Assembly: GCF_000422645.1 (NCBI RefSeq)
Contig: NZ_KE383896.1
Span: 129,461-193,460, forward strand
Reading direction: 5' to 3'
Length of the DNA: 64,000 nt
Origin: Ferrimonas futtsuensis DSM 18154
GTDB taxonomy: Bacteria; Pseudomonadota; Gammaproteobacteria; Enterobacterales; Shewanellaceae
Of the stretch, positions 53,110 through 62,169 are shown piece after piece. Below the pieces are notes generated by a model. That model was not told the origin of the DNA. It ran no database searches and saw only the letters and a list, made by a program, of their open reading frames with translations. The position numbers were made by a program, and so were the translations under genes. Position 1 is the first letter of the stretch. The number at the start of each line of letters is the position of its first letter.

Positions 53110-53721
53110 CTATGGCCGATAACCTTTGAGGAACATGGTCACCGTCTGCTGCACATAACGCTCCCTCTGGGCCTCATCCATCTTCAACGCCAGTCCCAGG
53201 TCCCCACGCATCTTGTCCACGGTATGCAGCATCAGCAGCAGTTGCTGGGCGGCAAAGGTGGGATCGGGCATCACCAGCACCCCAACATCATTCAACCTGG
53301 TCAGGTAGCTGGTCACCAGCTCCATCATCCGTTTGGGTCCCGCTTCGAAATAGAGCTGTGAAAGCTCTGGATGACTCTCGGAGCTGCGGACACAGGAGCA
53401 ATAGACGTGGCGAACTTCGGGGCTGAGGATCATAGCCAGGAATCGACGGGCAAAGCCCAGCAGAAACTTCTCGGGATCGGCGTCCAACTCGAAGTTCTCT
53501 TCGGTCATCTGGGCGCTGACACAACGATCCTCGATGCAGTGCACAAAGAGATCGTTCTTGCTGCCGAAATGACTGTAAACCGTCTGCTTAGACACCCCGG
53601 CTTGCACCGCCACCTCATCCATGGAGGTGTTCTCCAGCCCCTTCTGCATAAACAGCTCAGCGGCCGCCTCCAGGATCTGAGAACGTTTCTTACTTTTCCG
53701 ATCGTTAGCTACAACGGCCAT
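53110..53721 (-). CDS. TetR-family repressor of the adjacent RND efflux genes
   Basis: A 203-residue regulator. The N-terminal helix-turn-helix is ILEAAAELFMQKGLENTSMDEVAVQAGVSKQTVYSHFGSKNDLF; the C-terminal ligand domain resembles the AcrR/TetR_C group. The ATG at 53721 follows family practice; a start at 53733 is possible. It is divergent from the MFP-RND genes, with a large symmetric operator between, the usual layout of a local efflux repressor. Confidence 0.92.
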   Translation of the reverse strand: MAVVANDRKSKKRSQILEAAAELFMQKGLENTSMDEVAVQAGVSKQTVYSHFGSKNDLFVHCIEDRCVSAQMTEENFELDADPEKFLLGFARRFLAMILSPEVRHVYCSCVRSSESHPELSQLYFEAGPKRMMELVTSYLTRLNDVGVLVMPDPTFAAQQLLLMLHTVDKMRGDLGLALKMDEAQRERYVQQTVTMFLKGYRP

Positions 53722-53760
53722 AGCGCCCCACAAAATATTTACAAAAACTTCACCAACTGG

Positions 53761-53803
53761 ACTGGACAGTCTAGTTTGATTCTACCAAACTAGACCGTCC
53801 AGT
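53761..53803. promoter_or_regulatory. Tandem, mirror-symmetric TetR operator
   Basis: ACTGGACAGTCTAGTTTG and CAAACTAGACCGTCCAGT form an inverted repeat with 17 of 18 matches and a 7-base spacer. Each half is itself a near-palindrome (CTGGAC-A-GTCTAG and CTAGAC-C-GTCCAG). Two repressor dimers could thus bind side by side. It lies 39 bases from tetR and 20 from the adaptor gene. Confidence 0.75.
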
Positions 53804-53823
53804 CTAATTGTAATTCGAATGTT

Positions 53824-54939
53824 ATGACAGCGTACCAGTTTCTTGGCCCACTGTGCGGCCTGCTCCTCATCGCCACCGGCTGCAGCCAGCAGGGTAAGAG
53901 TGCGCCGGTCAAGCCTCCCCTGGAGGTCCATGCCCAGCATGTCCAGCTGCAGCACAGCTACCCTCTGACCCACAGGTTCGTGGGTAAAGTGTATCACCCC
54001 AGAACCAGTGACATCGGTTTTGAGTCCCCGGGTACCGTGGCCACCATCGAGGTGGAGATTGGCCAGGAGGTGGAGGCCGGCCAGGTGCTCGCCACCCTGG
54101 ACACCCGCCTGCTGCGCAGCGAAGCCGAGCAGCTCAGGGCCACCCTGGCGCAGAATCGCGCCGATCTGGACCTCAACAAAGCCACCCTCAAACGCCAGCT
54201 GACCCTGTCGGAACAGGGGTATCAGTCTGAGCAGCAACTGGACGAACTGCGCAGCCGCAAGGCCCAGTTGCAAGCCCGCCAGCAACAATTGAACGCCAAC
54301 CTGGAGTCGGTCGATATCCGCCTGCAGAAGAGCACCCTCAAGGCCCCCTATTCTGGCATCATCACCCAGCGCCAACTGACCAAGGGTCAGGTCACAGGTA
54401 ACGGCCAGGTGGCCTTCACCCTGGTGCCCAACGGTGCCGCCGAAGCCCGGGTGGGATTGCCAGTCCGGCTGCTGGAGCGTCTGCAAACCCGACAACAATG
54501 GCAGGCCAGTGTCGACGGCCAGTCCCTGCCGGTGACCTATCTGGGGCGCAGTGCTCAGGTAGACCCGGGCACCCGCACCGTCACCCTGAGGTTTGCCCTG
54601 CCGGAACAACCCACCCTGCTCAACGGTCAGTTGCTCTATCTGGAGGTGGAGGAGCGCATTGTCGCCGACACCACTCGAGTGCCACTGACCGCGCTGACCG
54701 CCGGGGTCCGGGGCCTGTGGAACCTTTACATACTGGAGGACCTGGGGGATGGCAGCTTCCAGATCGCCCGCCGGGACGTTCGGGTGCTGCACGCCGATCA
54801 GGAGTACGCCTGGGTCTCCGGCGCCATTGACGACGGCGACCGCCTGGTCTCCACCGGACTGCAGCGACTGGTGGCTGGGCAGAGAGTGGTGCTGGCCACC
54901 GATGCCAGCATCACCGCCAGCCGCGGTGAAGAGCTATGA
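53824..54939 (+). CDS. RND efflux periplasmic adaptor (HlyD/MFP family lipoprotein)
   Basis: A 371-residue adaptor with lipobox IATGC. The order is a lipoyl half-domain (FESPGTVATIEVEIGQEVEAGQVLATLD), an alpha-helical hairpin (about 95-160), the second lipoyl half (STLKAPYSGIITQRQLTKGQVT) and beta-barrel regions. It links the RND pump to an outer-membrane factor, which is not encoded here. No Shine-Dalgarno is seen at the ATG. Its stop overlaps the RND start by four bases. Confidence 0.92.
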   Translation: MTAYQFLGPLCGLLLIATGCSQQGKSAPVKPPLEVHAQHVQLQHSYPLTHRFVGKVYHPRTSDIGFESPGTVATIEVEIGQEVEAGQVLATLDTRLLRSEAEQLRATLAQNRADLDLNKATLKRQLTLSEQGYQSEQQLDELRSRKAQLQARQQQLNANLESVDIRLQKSTLKAPYSGIITQRQLTKGQVTGNGQVAFTLVPNGAAEARVGLPVRLLERLQTRQQWQASVDGQSLPVTYLGRSAQVDPGTRTVTLRFALPEQPTLLNGQLLYLEVEERIVADTTRVPLTALTAGVRGLWNLYILEDLGDGSFQIARRDVRVLHADQEYAWVSGAIDDGDRLVSTGLQRLVAGQRVVLATDASITASRGEEL

Positions 54940-57900
54940 TTCGCGCCCTGGTTCAAAACCCCAGGGTCGCCGCCCTGCTGACGGCTTTGCTGATCGTCAG
55001 CGGCCTCAGCGCCCTGACCAACCTGCCCCGCACCGAAGATCCCAACCTGACCAATAGAGTGGCGGCGGTGATCACCCCCTACCCCGGCGCCACCGCCGAA
55101 CGGGTCGAGGCCCTGGTGACCGAACCCCTGGAAGCCAAACTTCGACAGCTGGATGAGATCAAGACCCTCACCTCCAACTCCAGGCCGGGGATCTCCGTGG
55201 TTACCATCGAACTGCAGGATCGCATCATGGATGCGGATCCCGTCTGGTCCAGAGCCCGGGATCTGATTGGCGATGCAGCCCCGTCCCTGCCCCAGGGAAC
55301 CGGCGCCCCCACCCTGGATGATCAGCTGGCCTACGCCTTCACCCGCATCTTCTCCTTCACCTGGCAGGGAGGCGGCCAGGCGGATCCCACCGTCCTGGGA
55401 CGCTATGCCGAGGAGCTGGCCAACCGGCTGAGGCTGTTGCCAGGCACCGATTTCGTCAAGGTGGTCGGCGCCCACGAGGAGGAGATCCTGGTCTCCATCG
55501 ACGACGCCGAACTGTTCGCCCTTGGCCTTTCCGTAGACGATCTGGCCAGACAGATCCGCGCCGCCGACAGCAAGACCGCCTCAGGCAGCCTCGAAGGCGA
55601 GGCGATCCGGGCCCAGCTGGAGGTCTCCGGCGAACTGGTCTCCCTCAACCGCATCCGTCAGGTCCCCCTGCGTCCCGACAACCAGTTGCAGACCCTGAGG
55701 GTGATGGATGTGGCCAGCGTCAGCCGGGCGGTGCGCTGGCCCCCGGATGACTATGTGCTCAGCCAGGGCGAGCAGGGGGTGCTGGTGGCGGTGCGCATGT
55801 TGCCGGACACCCGCATCGACCGCTGGAATGCCCAGGTGGAACAGACCCTGGAGGGGCTCAAGCCGCTGATCGCCTCCAACGTGTTGCTTGAGACCCAGTT
55901 CAATCAGCAGGGCTACACCGAAGTGCGGCTGTCGGAACTCACCGGTAACCTGGGGCTGGGCTTTATGCTGGTTCTGGCGGTGCTGCTGGTGACTCTGGGG
56001 TGGCGCAGCGCCCTGCTGGTGGCCTTCGCCCTGCCGGTGACCGTGCTCTTTACCCTTTTCTGTATGCAGCTCTATGGCCTGCCCATCCATCAGATGTCGG
56101 TCACCGGGCTGGTGGTGGCCCTGGGGATCATGGTGGACAACGCCATCGTGGTGGTGGACGCCATAGGCCAGAGGCGCAGCCGGGGAATGACCCCGGTGGA
56201 AGCGGTATCCGCCACCCTGCGCCAGTTCTGGCTGCCACTGGCCAGCTCCACCCTGACCACTGTGCTGGCCTTTGCCCCCATCTTCCTGATGCCAGGCCCC
56301 GCCGGCGAGTTTGTCGGCGGCATCGCCCTTGCGGTGAGCTTCGCCCTGATCGGTTCCTACCTGATCTCCCTGACTCTGGTGGCCGGCCTGGGAGGCCGCT
56401 TCATCAAGCCCAGGGAGGGCAATCACTGGTGGCAGCAGGGGATCACCCTGCCCTGGCTGGGGGCCATATTGAGACGCACCCTGGCCATCGCCCTGGTGTG
56501 GCCGAAAACCACCCTGCTGCTGATCTTCCTCACCCCGGCAACCGGCTTCTGGGCCGCCGGCCAGATGACCGAGCAGTTTTTTCCGGCCGCCGATCGGGAC
56601 ATGTTCCACATCGAGGTGTTCATGCCGCAGCAATCCAGCCTGCCAGCCACCGTAGACGGCGTGCGTCAGCTGGATGCCTGGCTCAGAGAGCAGGCGGGCA
56701 TCGAACAGACGGTGTGGACCTTTGGCCGCAACACCCCCTCTTTCTACTACAACCTGTTGCAGCGGCGACAGGGGGCGGCCAATTACGCTCAAGGGATGAT
56801 CACCGCCAGCGATTTTGAGGTGGCCAACGAATTGATCCCCACTCTGCAGCAGCAGCTGGACCAGCGTTATCCGCAGATGCAGATCCTGGTGCGCAAGCTG
56901 GAGCAGGGCCCCCCATTCAACGCCCCCATCGAGCTGCGGATCTATGGCCCGCAACTGGACAGACTGACCGAACTGGGCGACCAGCTCAGGCTGATGCTGG
57001 GCAACCAGGACCACATCATTCAGACCCGCAACACCCTGGCTGCCGGTGCCGCCAGAATCAAGCTGGACATCGATGAGGAGGCCAGCCTGGCCGGGGGCCT
57101 GACCCTGACCAAGGTAGCAGGACAGCTGCGTGCCTCCATGGATGGCGTGGTGGGCGGCAGCGTCCTAGAAGGGGTGGAGAACCTGCCGGTGCGGGTGCGC
57201 CTCAACGCCAATGACCGCAACCAGGCTGCGGATCTTGGCTCGGTGCAATTGGTGGGCGGCCAGCAGATCCCCACCATGCTGCCCCTGTCCGCCCTGGCGC
57301 AGTTAAGCATCGAGTCCGGCCGCGCCACCATCCCCAGGCGCAATGGTGAGCGCATCAACACCATAGAAGGCTATCTGGAAGCGGGCGTGCTGCCCTCCAA
57401 GGTGCTCAATGCCATGGAGTCTCAGTTGGCAGAGTTTGAAGCCAGACTGCCCTCGGGCTACCGGCTGGAGATCGGCGGAGAGAGTGCTAAACGGGATCAG
57501 GCGGTGGCCAAGCTGATGTCGTCGGTCACCATCATCAGCGTGCTGCTGGTGAGCGTGGTGGTACTGAGCTTCAACTCCTTCCGGCTGACCACGGTGATCC
57601 TGGCCAGCGCCGCCCAGTCTGCCGGGTTGGGTCTGCTGTCGGTCTACCTGATGGGGTACCCCTTTGGCTTCAATGTGATCAATGCCTTGATGGGGTTGGC
57701 CGGCCTGGCCATCAATGCCGCCATCGTCATCCTGGCGGAACTGGAGGAGAATCCGGAAGCGGTCGGCGGTAACATGGCCGCCATCATAGATACCGTCGTA
57801 GGGTGCGGTCGCCACATCGGCTCCACCACCATCACCACCTTCGGCGGCTTCCTGCCGCTGATCCTGGCCGGTGGTGGCTTCTGGCCCCCCTTTGCGGTGG

Positions 57901-58016
57901 CCATCGCCGGAGGCACCCTGCTGACCACCTTCCTCTCCTTCGTGTTCGTTCCCGCCTGCTACATAATGATTCGGGCCCCCAAGGGAGCCCGATTCTCATC
58001 CGAGGTGACCGCCTAG
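54936..58016 (+). CDS. RND-family efflux transporter
   Basis: A 1026-residue proton-driven pump with twelve expected helices and two large periplasmic loops. The TM4 motif reads GIMVDNAIVVVDAI, so the second of the two AcrB aspartates (D408) is Asn at residue 402. The position of AcrB Lys940 in TM10 is Asn927 (GLAINAAIVIL). Proton relay must therefore differ from AcrB, as in other RND subgroups. The substrate is unknown. It forms an operon with the adaptor and is controlled by the divergent TetR. Confidence 0.93.
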   Translation: MIRALVQNPRVAALLTALLIVSGLSALTNLPRTEDPNLTNRVAAVITPYPGATAERVEALVTEPLEAKLRQLDEIKTLTSNSRPGISVVTIELQDRIMDADPVWSRARDLIGDAAPSLPQGTGAPTLDDQLAYAFTRIFSFTWQGGGQADPTVLGRYAEELANRLRLLPGTDFVKVVGAHEEEILVSIDDAELFALGLSVDDLARQIRAADSKTASGSLEGEAIRAQLEVSGELVSLNRIRQVPLRPDNQLQTLRVMDVASVSRAVRWPPDDYVLSQGEQGVLVAVRMLPDTRIDRWNAQVEQTLEGLKPLIASNVLLETQFNQQGYTEVRLSELTGNLGLGFMLVLAVLLVTLGWRSALLVAFALPVTVLFTLFCMQLYGLPIHQMSVTGLVVALGIMVDNAIVVVDAIGQRRSRGMTPVEAVSATLRQFWLPLASSTLTTVLAFAPIFLMPGPAGEFVGGIALAVSFALIGSYLISLTLVAGLGGRFIKPREGNHWWQQGITLPWLGAILRRTLAIALVWPKTTLLLIFLTPATGFWAAGQMTEQFFPAADRDMFHIEVFMPQQSSLPATVDGVRQLDAWLREQAGIEQTVWTFGRNTPSFYYNLLQRRQGAANYAQGMITASDFEVANELIPTLQQQLDQRYPQMQILVRKLEQGPPFNAPIELRIYGPQLDRLTELGDQLRLMLGNQDHIIQTRNTLAAGAARIKLDIDEEASLAGGLTLTKVAGQLRASMDGVVGGSVLEGVENLPVRVRLNANDRNQAADLGSVQLVGGQQIPTMLPLSALAQLSIESGRATIPRRNGERINTIEGYLEAGVLPSKVLNAMESQLAEFEARLPSGYRLEIGGESAKRDQAVAKLMSSVTIISVLLVSVVVLSFNSFRLTTVILASAAQSAGLGLLSVYLMGYPFGFNVINALMGLAGLAINAAIVILAELEENPEAVGGNMAAIIDTVVGCGRHIGSTTITTFGGFLPLILAGGGFWPPFAVAIAGGTLLTTFLSFVFVPACYIMIRAPKGARFSSEVTA

Positions 58017-58258
58017 CGGTCAGAGTTAATGATGCGGTTGTAGAGCTGATCTTTCAGCTCTACCCGTCTCATCTTCAAACGGGAAAACTCCTCATCACTG
58101 GTGGGCACGTCGTTCATCTCCAGCCCCCGTATTTGATGATCCAAACTGTGGTACTCCCTGGCCATGGTGGCAAACTCCACATCCATATGTTTCAGGCTGT
58201 GGATCTTGTCCTTGTAGTCGGGAAAATCGTCGACGAGGGCATGACTCTCTCCAAGCAT
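58013..58258 (-). CDS. YdcH-like DUF465 small protein
   Basis: An 81-residue, largely helical protein. DFPDYKDKIHSLKHMDVEFATMAREYHSLDHQIRGLE and RLKMRRVELKDQLYNRI match the DUF465/YdcH pattern. Function unknown. AGGAG precedes the ATG at 58258. Its stop codon overlaps the end of the convergent RND gene by four bases. Confidence 0.9.
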   Translation of the reverse strand: MLGESHALVDDFPDYKDKIHSLKHMDVEFATMAREYHSLDHQIRGLEMNDVPTSDEEFSRLKMRRVELKDQLYNRIINSDR

Positions 58259-58395
58259 CGCGAGCTCCTGTGAGTTGTCAGGTGAGAGAAAGGCTGCGCT
58301 GCGCCCAGGCGGACAACAACACAACCGGATGGCATACCTAAAACCTAGTCCAGGATCCCCACCTTCTCCAGCGCAGCCCCCAGAGCCACTGGCTT

Positions 58396-58929
58396 TTACT
58401 TCATCCCATGTTCATCCAGGGCGCGACGCAGGCGCTCGACCTGTTCCGCGGTCAGGTCACCCTCCTTGATCATCTGCTCCAGCATTTGGGCCCTGTCCAG
58501 GTGAAACCGCTTCAACTCCATCACCCCTTCCTGCTCCAGCCTGGCCACCATACGCTCCGCTTCCTCGGCCAGACGGGCCCCCTCCTCGGCCATCTGCTCA
58601 TGGATCTCCACATAGATTTCGGGATCATGCCCCAGATGAACCACCTGATGATGGCCATCGGACAACACCAGCTTCCAGTCACTGCCCACACCGGCCAGGG
58701 CCTTGGCCTTCTCCAGCCAGCGCTGTCTGACCTCGGCATCCAGGTCCCCTAGCAAGGTCTCCACCGCCCCCCAGTCCGGATTGTCTCTGTCCAGGGTCAG
58801 TTGCACCCGCTCGCCACTGTCGATAAAGCTCACCTCTATGGGCTCCCCCTTGTCCTGGCTGGCCTTAAAGGTGGCCGCGGTTGCCGCCAGGGTCATCAGC
58901 ATCGCCGCTGCTGCCAAAATCATTCTCAT
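58396..58929 (-). CDS. Exported helical protein of unknown function, probable target of the adjacent two-component system
   Basis: A 177-residue protein with a cleavable signal (MLMTLAATAATF). The middle includes GSDWKLVLSDGHHQVVHLGHDPEIYVEIHEQM, rich in His and acidic residues; the C-terminal third is a charged helix (EEAERMVARLEQEGVMELKRFHLDRAQMLEQM). I do not recognise a family. AAGGAGACC precedes the ATG at 58929. A sigma-54-like -24/-12 element lies 41 bases upstream. It is divergent from a histidine kinase and its sigma-54 activator. Confidence 0.78.
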   Translation of the reverse strand: MRMILAAAAMLMTLAATAATFKASQDKGEPIEVSFIDSGERVQLTLDRDNPDWGAVETLLGDLDAEVRQRWLEKAKALAGVGSDWKLVLSDGHHQVVHLGHDPEIYVEIHEQMAEEGARLAEEAERMVARLEQEGVMELKRFHLDRAQMLEQMIKEGDLTAEQVERLRRALDEHGMK

Positions 58930-58969
58930 GATGGTCTCCTTGTTAAACTGAGTTGTTCCCCGCCTGTGT

Positions 58970-58985
58970 AGAAAGAAACGTGCCA
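58970..58985 (-). promoter_or_regulatory. Sigma-54-like promoter of the exported-protein gene
   Basis: On the minus strand TGGCACG-TTTC-TTTCT. The -24 half is a perfect match to TGGCACG. The -12 half has T for the usual G in TTGC, which weakens it. The spacing is exact and it is 41 bases from the ATG. Confidence 0.5.
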
Positions 58986-59138
58986 GAGTCGCCGCCCGCG
59001 AATTCTCCCGGATTTCCCCATGAAACAGCGGAAATTTCTCCTCAAATCCTCCCTGGCCCTTCCCATATGGGGAGCGCCTGGGACTGGCAGCGGGCAACTG
59101 TGGCTCACCACTGCCCACCGTGGTAACTTCAGCTCATC

Positions 59139-59154
59139 TGGCACGCTTTATGTA
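59139..59154 (+). promoter_or_regulatory. Sigma-54-like promoter of the histidine kinase operon
   Basis: TGGCACG-CTTT-ATGTA has a perfect -24 element and a degenerate -12 (ATGT for TTGC). It is 26 bases before the kinase ATG. Both divergent genes having the same perfect TGGCACG suggests autoregulation by the encoded activator. Confidence 0.4.
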
Positions 59155-59179
59155 AGGTGATCACTCCAAGGAGGAACCG

Positions 59180-60826
59180 ATGTCCCTGAAACGTTACCTG
59201 ATGATCGCCTTTGGCTCGCTGATTCTGCTGTTTACCCTGCTCCAGTGGCTGCTGGTGCAGCAGCTCACCACCGATTTCCGTCGACAACTGGCCGAAGACT
59301 CCGAAGCCGTGGCCCAGGAGGTGGCGTCGGTCACCATCGAAACCCTGCTGCCTCCGGTCCCGCCCAAATCCGTGGTTCGGGTCCTGCCCCCGAAAGAGGA
59401 GACCGCCCTGTCCGAACAGGAGCGCGAACGGATGCTCGCCATGGCGGAACGCCACGCCGAAGAGGCGCAGAGAGAGCTGGAACGGGAGCAGCGACGGCTG
59501 GTCCGGTTGCAACAGCAGCAGCAGGCCAAGCAACGCTCCCTGCAGATACAGAAAGAGGCCCAGCAGAGGCGGATTCAGGCCTACGAGGAGAAGCTGGAGG
59601 AGCTGGAGCAGCGTATCGAGGACAAGGAGGACCAGTGGCAAGCGGTGATTCAGCTCAACCTGGAGCATCAGGCCCTGCAGAAGGAGCTCAGCAGTGCCCT
59701 TGAAGCGGAAACCACCCTGGAACTGATGGAGGTGCACGGCGACCTCATCGGCGAAGAGGAGATGGAGCGTATCCACGAGGCAGTGGAGCAGGCCCGGGAG
59801 CAGCTGCAGCGTCAGGCCAGGGAGATTCGGGTGTTCATCCCCACGGAAGAGGATCAACTGGTGATTGAGGGGCTGGGCTCCAGCCTGGCGGTCCCTCTCT
59901 CCAATGGCCCCCAGCAGACCATGATCACCCAGTTTGCCGAGCGGGTGGCGCTGGTGCTGCTGGCGGGAGCCCTGCTGAGCCTGGTGGGGGTCTACCTGAT
60001 CGCCCGCAAATTGGCCCGTCCCCTGGAAACCCTGGATGAGGGCTGCCGGCGGCTGTCCGCCGGTGAACTGGGCCTGCAACTGAGCCACAGTGGCACCCGG
60101 GAGACCCGCCGCGCCATCGACACCTTCAACCGAATGAGCTCCGATCTCAAGGAGAGTCAGGAGCAGCAACGCCAGTTCCAGCAGCAACGTCACCTGGCGG
60201 AGCTGGGGGAGATCACCCGGGGCATCGCCCACGCCCTGCGCAACCCCATCCACACCATCGGCCTGCTGCTGGAGGGGATGGAGCCAGAGCAGCACCAGTT
60301 GCAGAGTCAAATCCGCACCAAGCTGAGTCATATGGATGACAGCCTCAGCAGCCTGCTGACCCTGGCCAGCCAGGGACTCGACCGGGAGGTGCCTGTGGCC
60401 ATACCTGAGCTGGTTGAGGGGATTCAGATGGAACTCAGCCAGACCGCAGAGGGGGTTGAGTTTGTCAGCGAACTCCCCGATGACCTGGCCGTCCTGGGGG
60501 CGGAGGTGGAGCTGCGTGCCATACTCCACACCCTGATGAACAATGCCCGGCAGGCCAGTGAACCTGGGCAGAGAGTGCGTCTGTACCTGGAGAGAGGGTC
60601 AGAGCAGTTTACCCTCTGGGTCGAGGATCAGGGCAGCGGCCTGAGCGACGCCATCCGCGATCGCCTGTTTGAACCCCACCAGACCACCAAACCTGAAGGC
60701 GCAGGCATGGGGCTTTACATCGCCAGGCGCATCGCCCGCCTCTGGTACGGCGGCGATCTGATTATTGAAGAACAGCCCAAGGGCGTCCGGGCCGGCCTGG
60801 TGCTGCCCAAGGAGAGAGAAGCATGA
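59180..60826 (+). CDS. Sensor histidine kinase with long coiled-coil sensor region
   Basis: A 548-residue membrane kinase. It has an N-terminal helix (9-30), a periplasmic region of about 220 residues whose middle (about 75-150) is a Glu/Gln/Arg-rich coiled coil, a second helix near 255-275, HAMP, then a HisKA domain with phospho-acceptor His351 in GIAHALRNPIHTIG. The ATPase has N-box LMNNARQAS, DQGSGLSD and GAGMGLYIARRIA. AAGGAGGAACC precedes the ATG. It overlaps the response regulator by ATGA. The stimulus is unknown; envelope stress is a guess from the sensor architecture. Confidence 0.93.
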   Translation: MSLKRYLMIAFGSLILLFTLLQWLLVQQLTTDFRRQLAEDSEAVAQEVASVTIETLLPPVPPKSVVRVLPPKEETALSEQERERMLAMAERHAEEAQRELEREQRRLVRLQQQQQAKQRSLQIQKEAQQRRIQAYEEKLEELEQRIEDKEDQWQAVIQLNLEHQALQKELSSALEAETTLELMEVHGDLIGEEEMERIHEAVEQAREQLQRQAREIRVFIPTEEDQLVIEGLGSSLAVPLSNGPQQTMITQFAERVALVLLAGALLSLVGVYLIARKLARPLETLDEGCRRLSAGELGLQLSHSGTRETRRAIDTFNRMSSDLKESQEQQRQFQQQRHLAELGEITRGIAHALRNPIHTIGLLLEGMEPEQHQLQSQIRTKLSHMDDSLSSLLTLASQGLDREVPVAIPELVEGIQMELSQTAEGVEFVSELPDDLAVLGAEVELRAILHTLMNNARQASEPGQRVRLYLERGSEQFTLWVEDQGSGLSDAIRDRLFEPHQTTKPEGAGMGLYIARRIARLWYGGDLIIEEQPKGVRAGLVLPKEREA

Positions 60827-62145
60827 ATCAAAACGGATTTCAGATCCTGCTGCTGGAGGATGATCCCACCCAACGAGAACTGCTGGCGAAGATGATGACC
60901 GAGGCGGGCCATCGGGTGGACGCGGTGGCCGACGCCGATGCGGCCCTCAAACGGCTGGATAAACGTCCCTGGCAGATCCTCTTCAGCGACTGGAAGCTGG
61001 CGCAAGGAGACGCCAGTGAGGTGATTCGCCGCGCCCGGGCCCAGAGCCCGACCCTGGGGATCATCGTCGCCACCGCCTACGGCTCCATTGACCATGCGGT
61101 GGACGCGATGAAGATGGGCGCCGATGACTACCTGCCCAAACCCTTCCAGAAGCAGACCATGCTGCTGGCCATCGACAAGGCCGCCCGCGCCCACCAGTTG
61201 AAGGAGGACAACCGGCGCCTGACAGACCGCGTTCAGCAGCAGGGCGCCCTGATCGACATGGTGGGCTCCAGCCCCGCCATGCGTACCCTGTTTGACCGGG
61301 TAGAACGTATCAGTGCCATCAACACCACGGTTCTGATTCAGGGGGAGAGTGGCACCGGCAAAGAGCTGGTGGCCCAGCGCATCCACCGCCTCTCCGGCCG
61401 CGACGGCCCCTTCATAGCCCTCAACTGCGGCGCCATCCCCGATTCACTGGCGGAATCCGAGCTGTTCGGCCATGAGAAGGGCGCCTTCACCGGCGCACAC
61501 GGCGCCCGGCCCGGCAAGCTGGAGGCCGCTCAGGGAGGTACCCTGTTTCTGGATGAGATTGGCGAGCTGCCCCTGAATCTTCAGACCCGGCTGCTGCGGG
61601 TCCTGCAGGAGGGTAAGGTGACCCGCATCGGCAGCCATAAGGAGATCGATCTGGATATCCGGGTGGTGGCCGCCACCAACCGGGATCTGCTGCAGGAGGT
61701 GGAAGCAGGCAACTTTCGCCAGGATCTGTACTACCGCCTCAATGTGATCCCTGTGGCTACCCCGCCCCTGAAACAACGCAGCGAGGATATCCCGGCCCTG
61801 GCGGAGCATTTCCTGCGTCACTTCAGTCAGAAATACCAGCTGGCCGCCCCCAAACTGGGGGTCGCCGAAATGAACGCACTGCGCAGTCACGGCTGGCCTG
61901 GCAATGTCCGCGAGCTGTCCAACTGCATGGAGCGGTTTGTGCTACTGCAGGAGCTGGATCTTCAGCCCATCCGCTGTCAGGGCAAGATCACCCTGCCTGA
62001 CGCGGGCCTGAACTGGGAACAGGTGGAGAAAGAGTATCTGCAGGCGGCCCTGGAGCGAACCAGTGGCAATCGTACCGAAGCGGCCAGGCTGCTGGGACTC
62101 GGGTACAAAGCGTTCCTCTACCGTTCAGAGAAGCACGGGTTGTAG
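60823..62145 (+). CDS. NtrC-family sigma-54-dependent response regulator
   Basis: A 440-residue activator. The receiver domain has acidic D13/D14, phosphorylation site D56 (FSDWKL) and a PKPF ending. The AAA+ domain has Walker A GESGTGKE, the sigma-54 contact loop GAFTGA, Walker B TLFLDEIGELP, and the R-finger region FRQDLYYRLNV. A Fis-type helix-turn-helix closes it (ALERTSGNRTEAARLLGLGYKAFLYR). It forms an operon with the kinase, and likely targets are the two sigma-54-like promoters in the divergent region. Confidence 0.97.
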   Translation: MNQNGFQILLLEDDPTQRELLAKMMTEAGHRVDAVADADAALKRLDKRPWQILFSDWKLAQGDASEVIRRARAQSPTLGIIVATAYGSIDHAVDAMKMGADDYLPKPFQKQTMLLAIDKAARAHQLKEDNRRLTDRVQQQGALIDMVGSSPAMRTLFDRVERISAINTTVLIQGESGTGKELVAQRIHRLSGRDGPFIALNCGAIPDSLAESELFGHEKGAFTGAHGARPGKLEAAQGGTLFLDEIGELPLNLQTRLLRVLQEGKVTRIGSHKEIDLDIRVVAATNRDLLQEVEAGNFRQDLYYRLNVIPVATPPLKQRSEDIPALAEHFLRHFSQKYQLAAPKLGVAEMNALRSHGWPGNVRELSNCMERFVLLQELDLQPIRCQGKITLPDAGLNWEQVEKEYLQAALERTSGNRTEAARLLGLGYKAFLYRSEKHGL

Positions 62146-62169
62146 AGGCAGCTGACCAACAGTTTTGGC

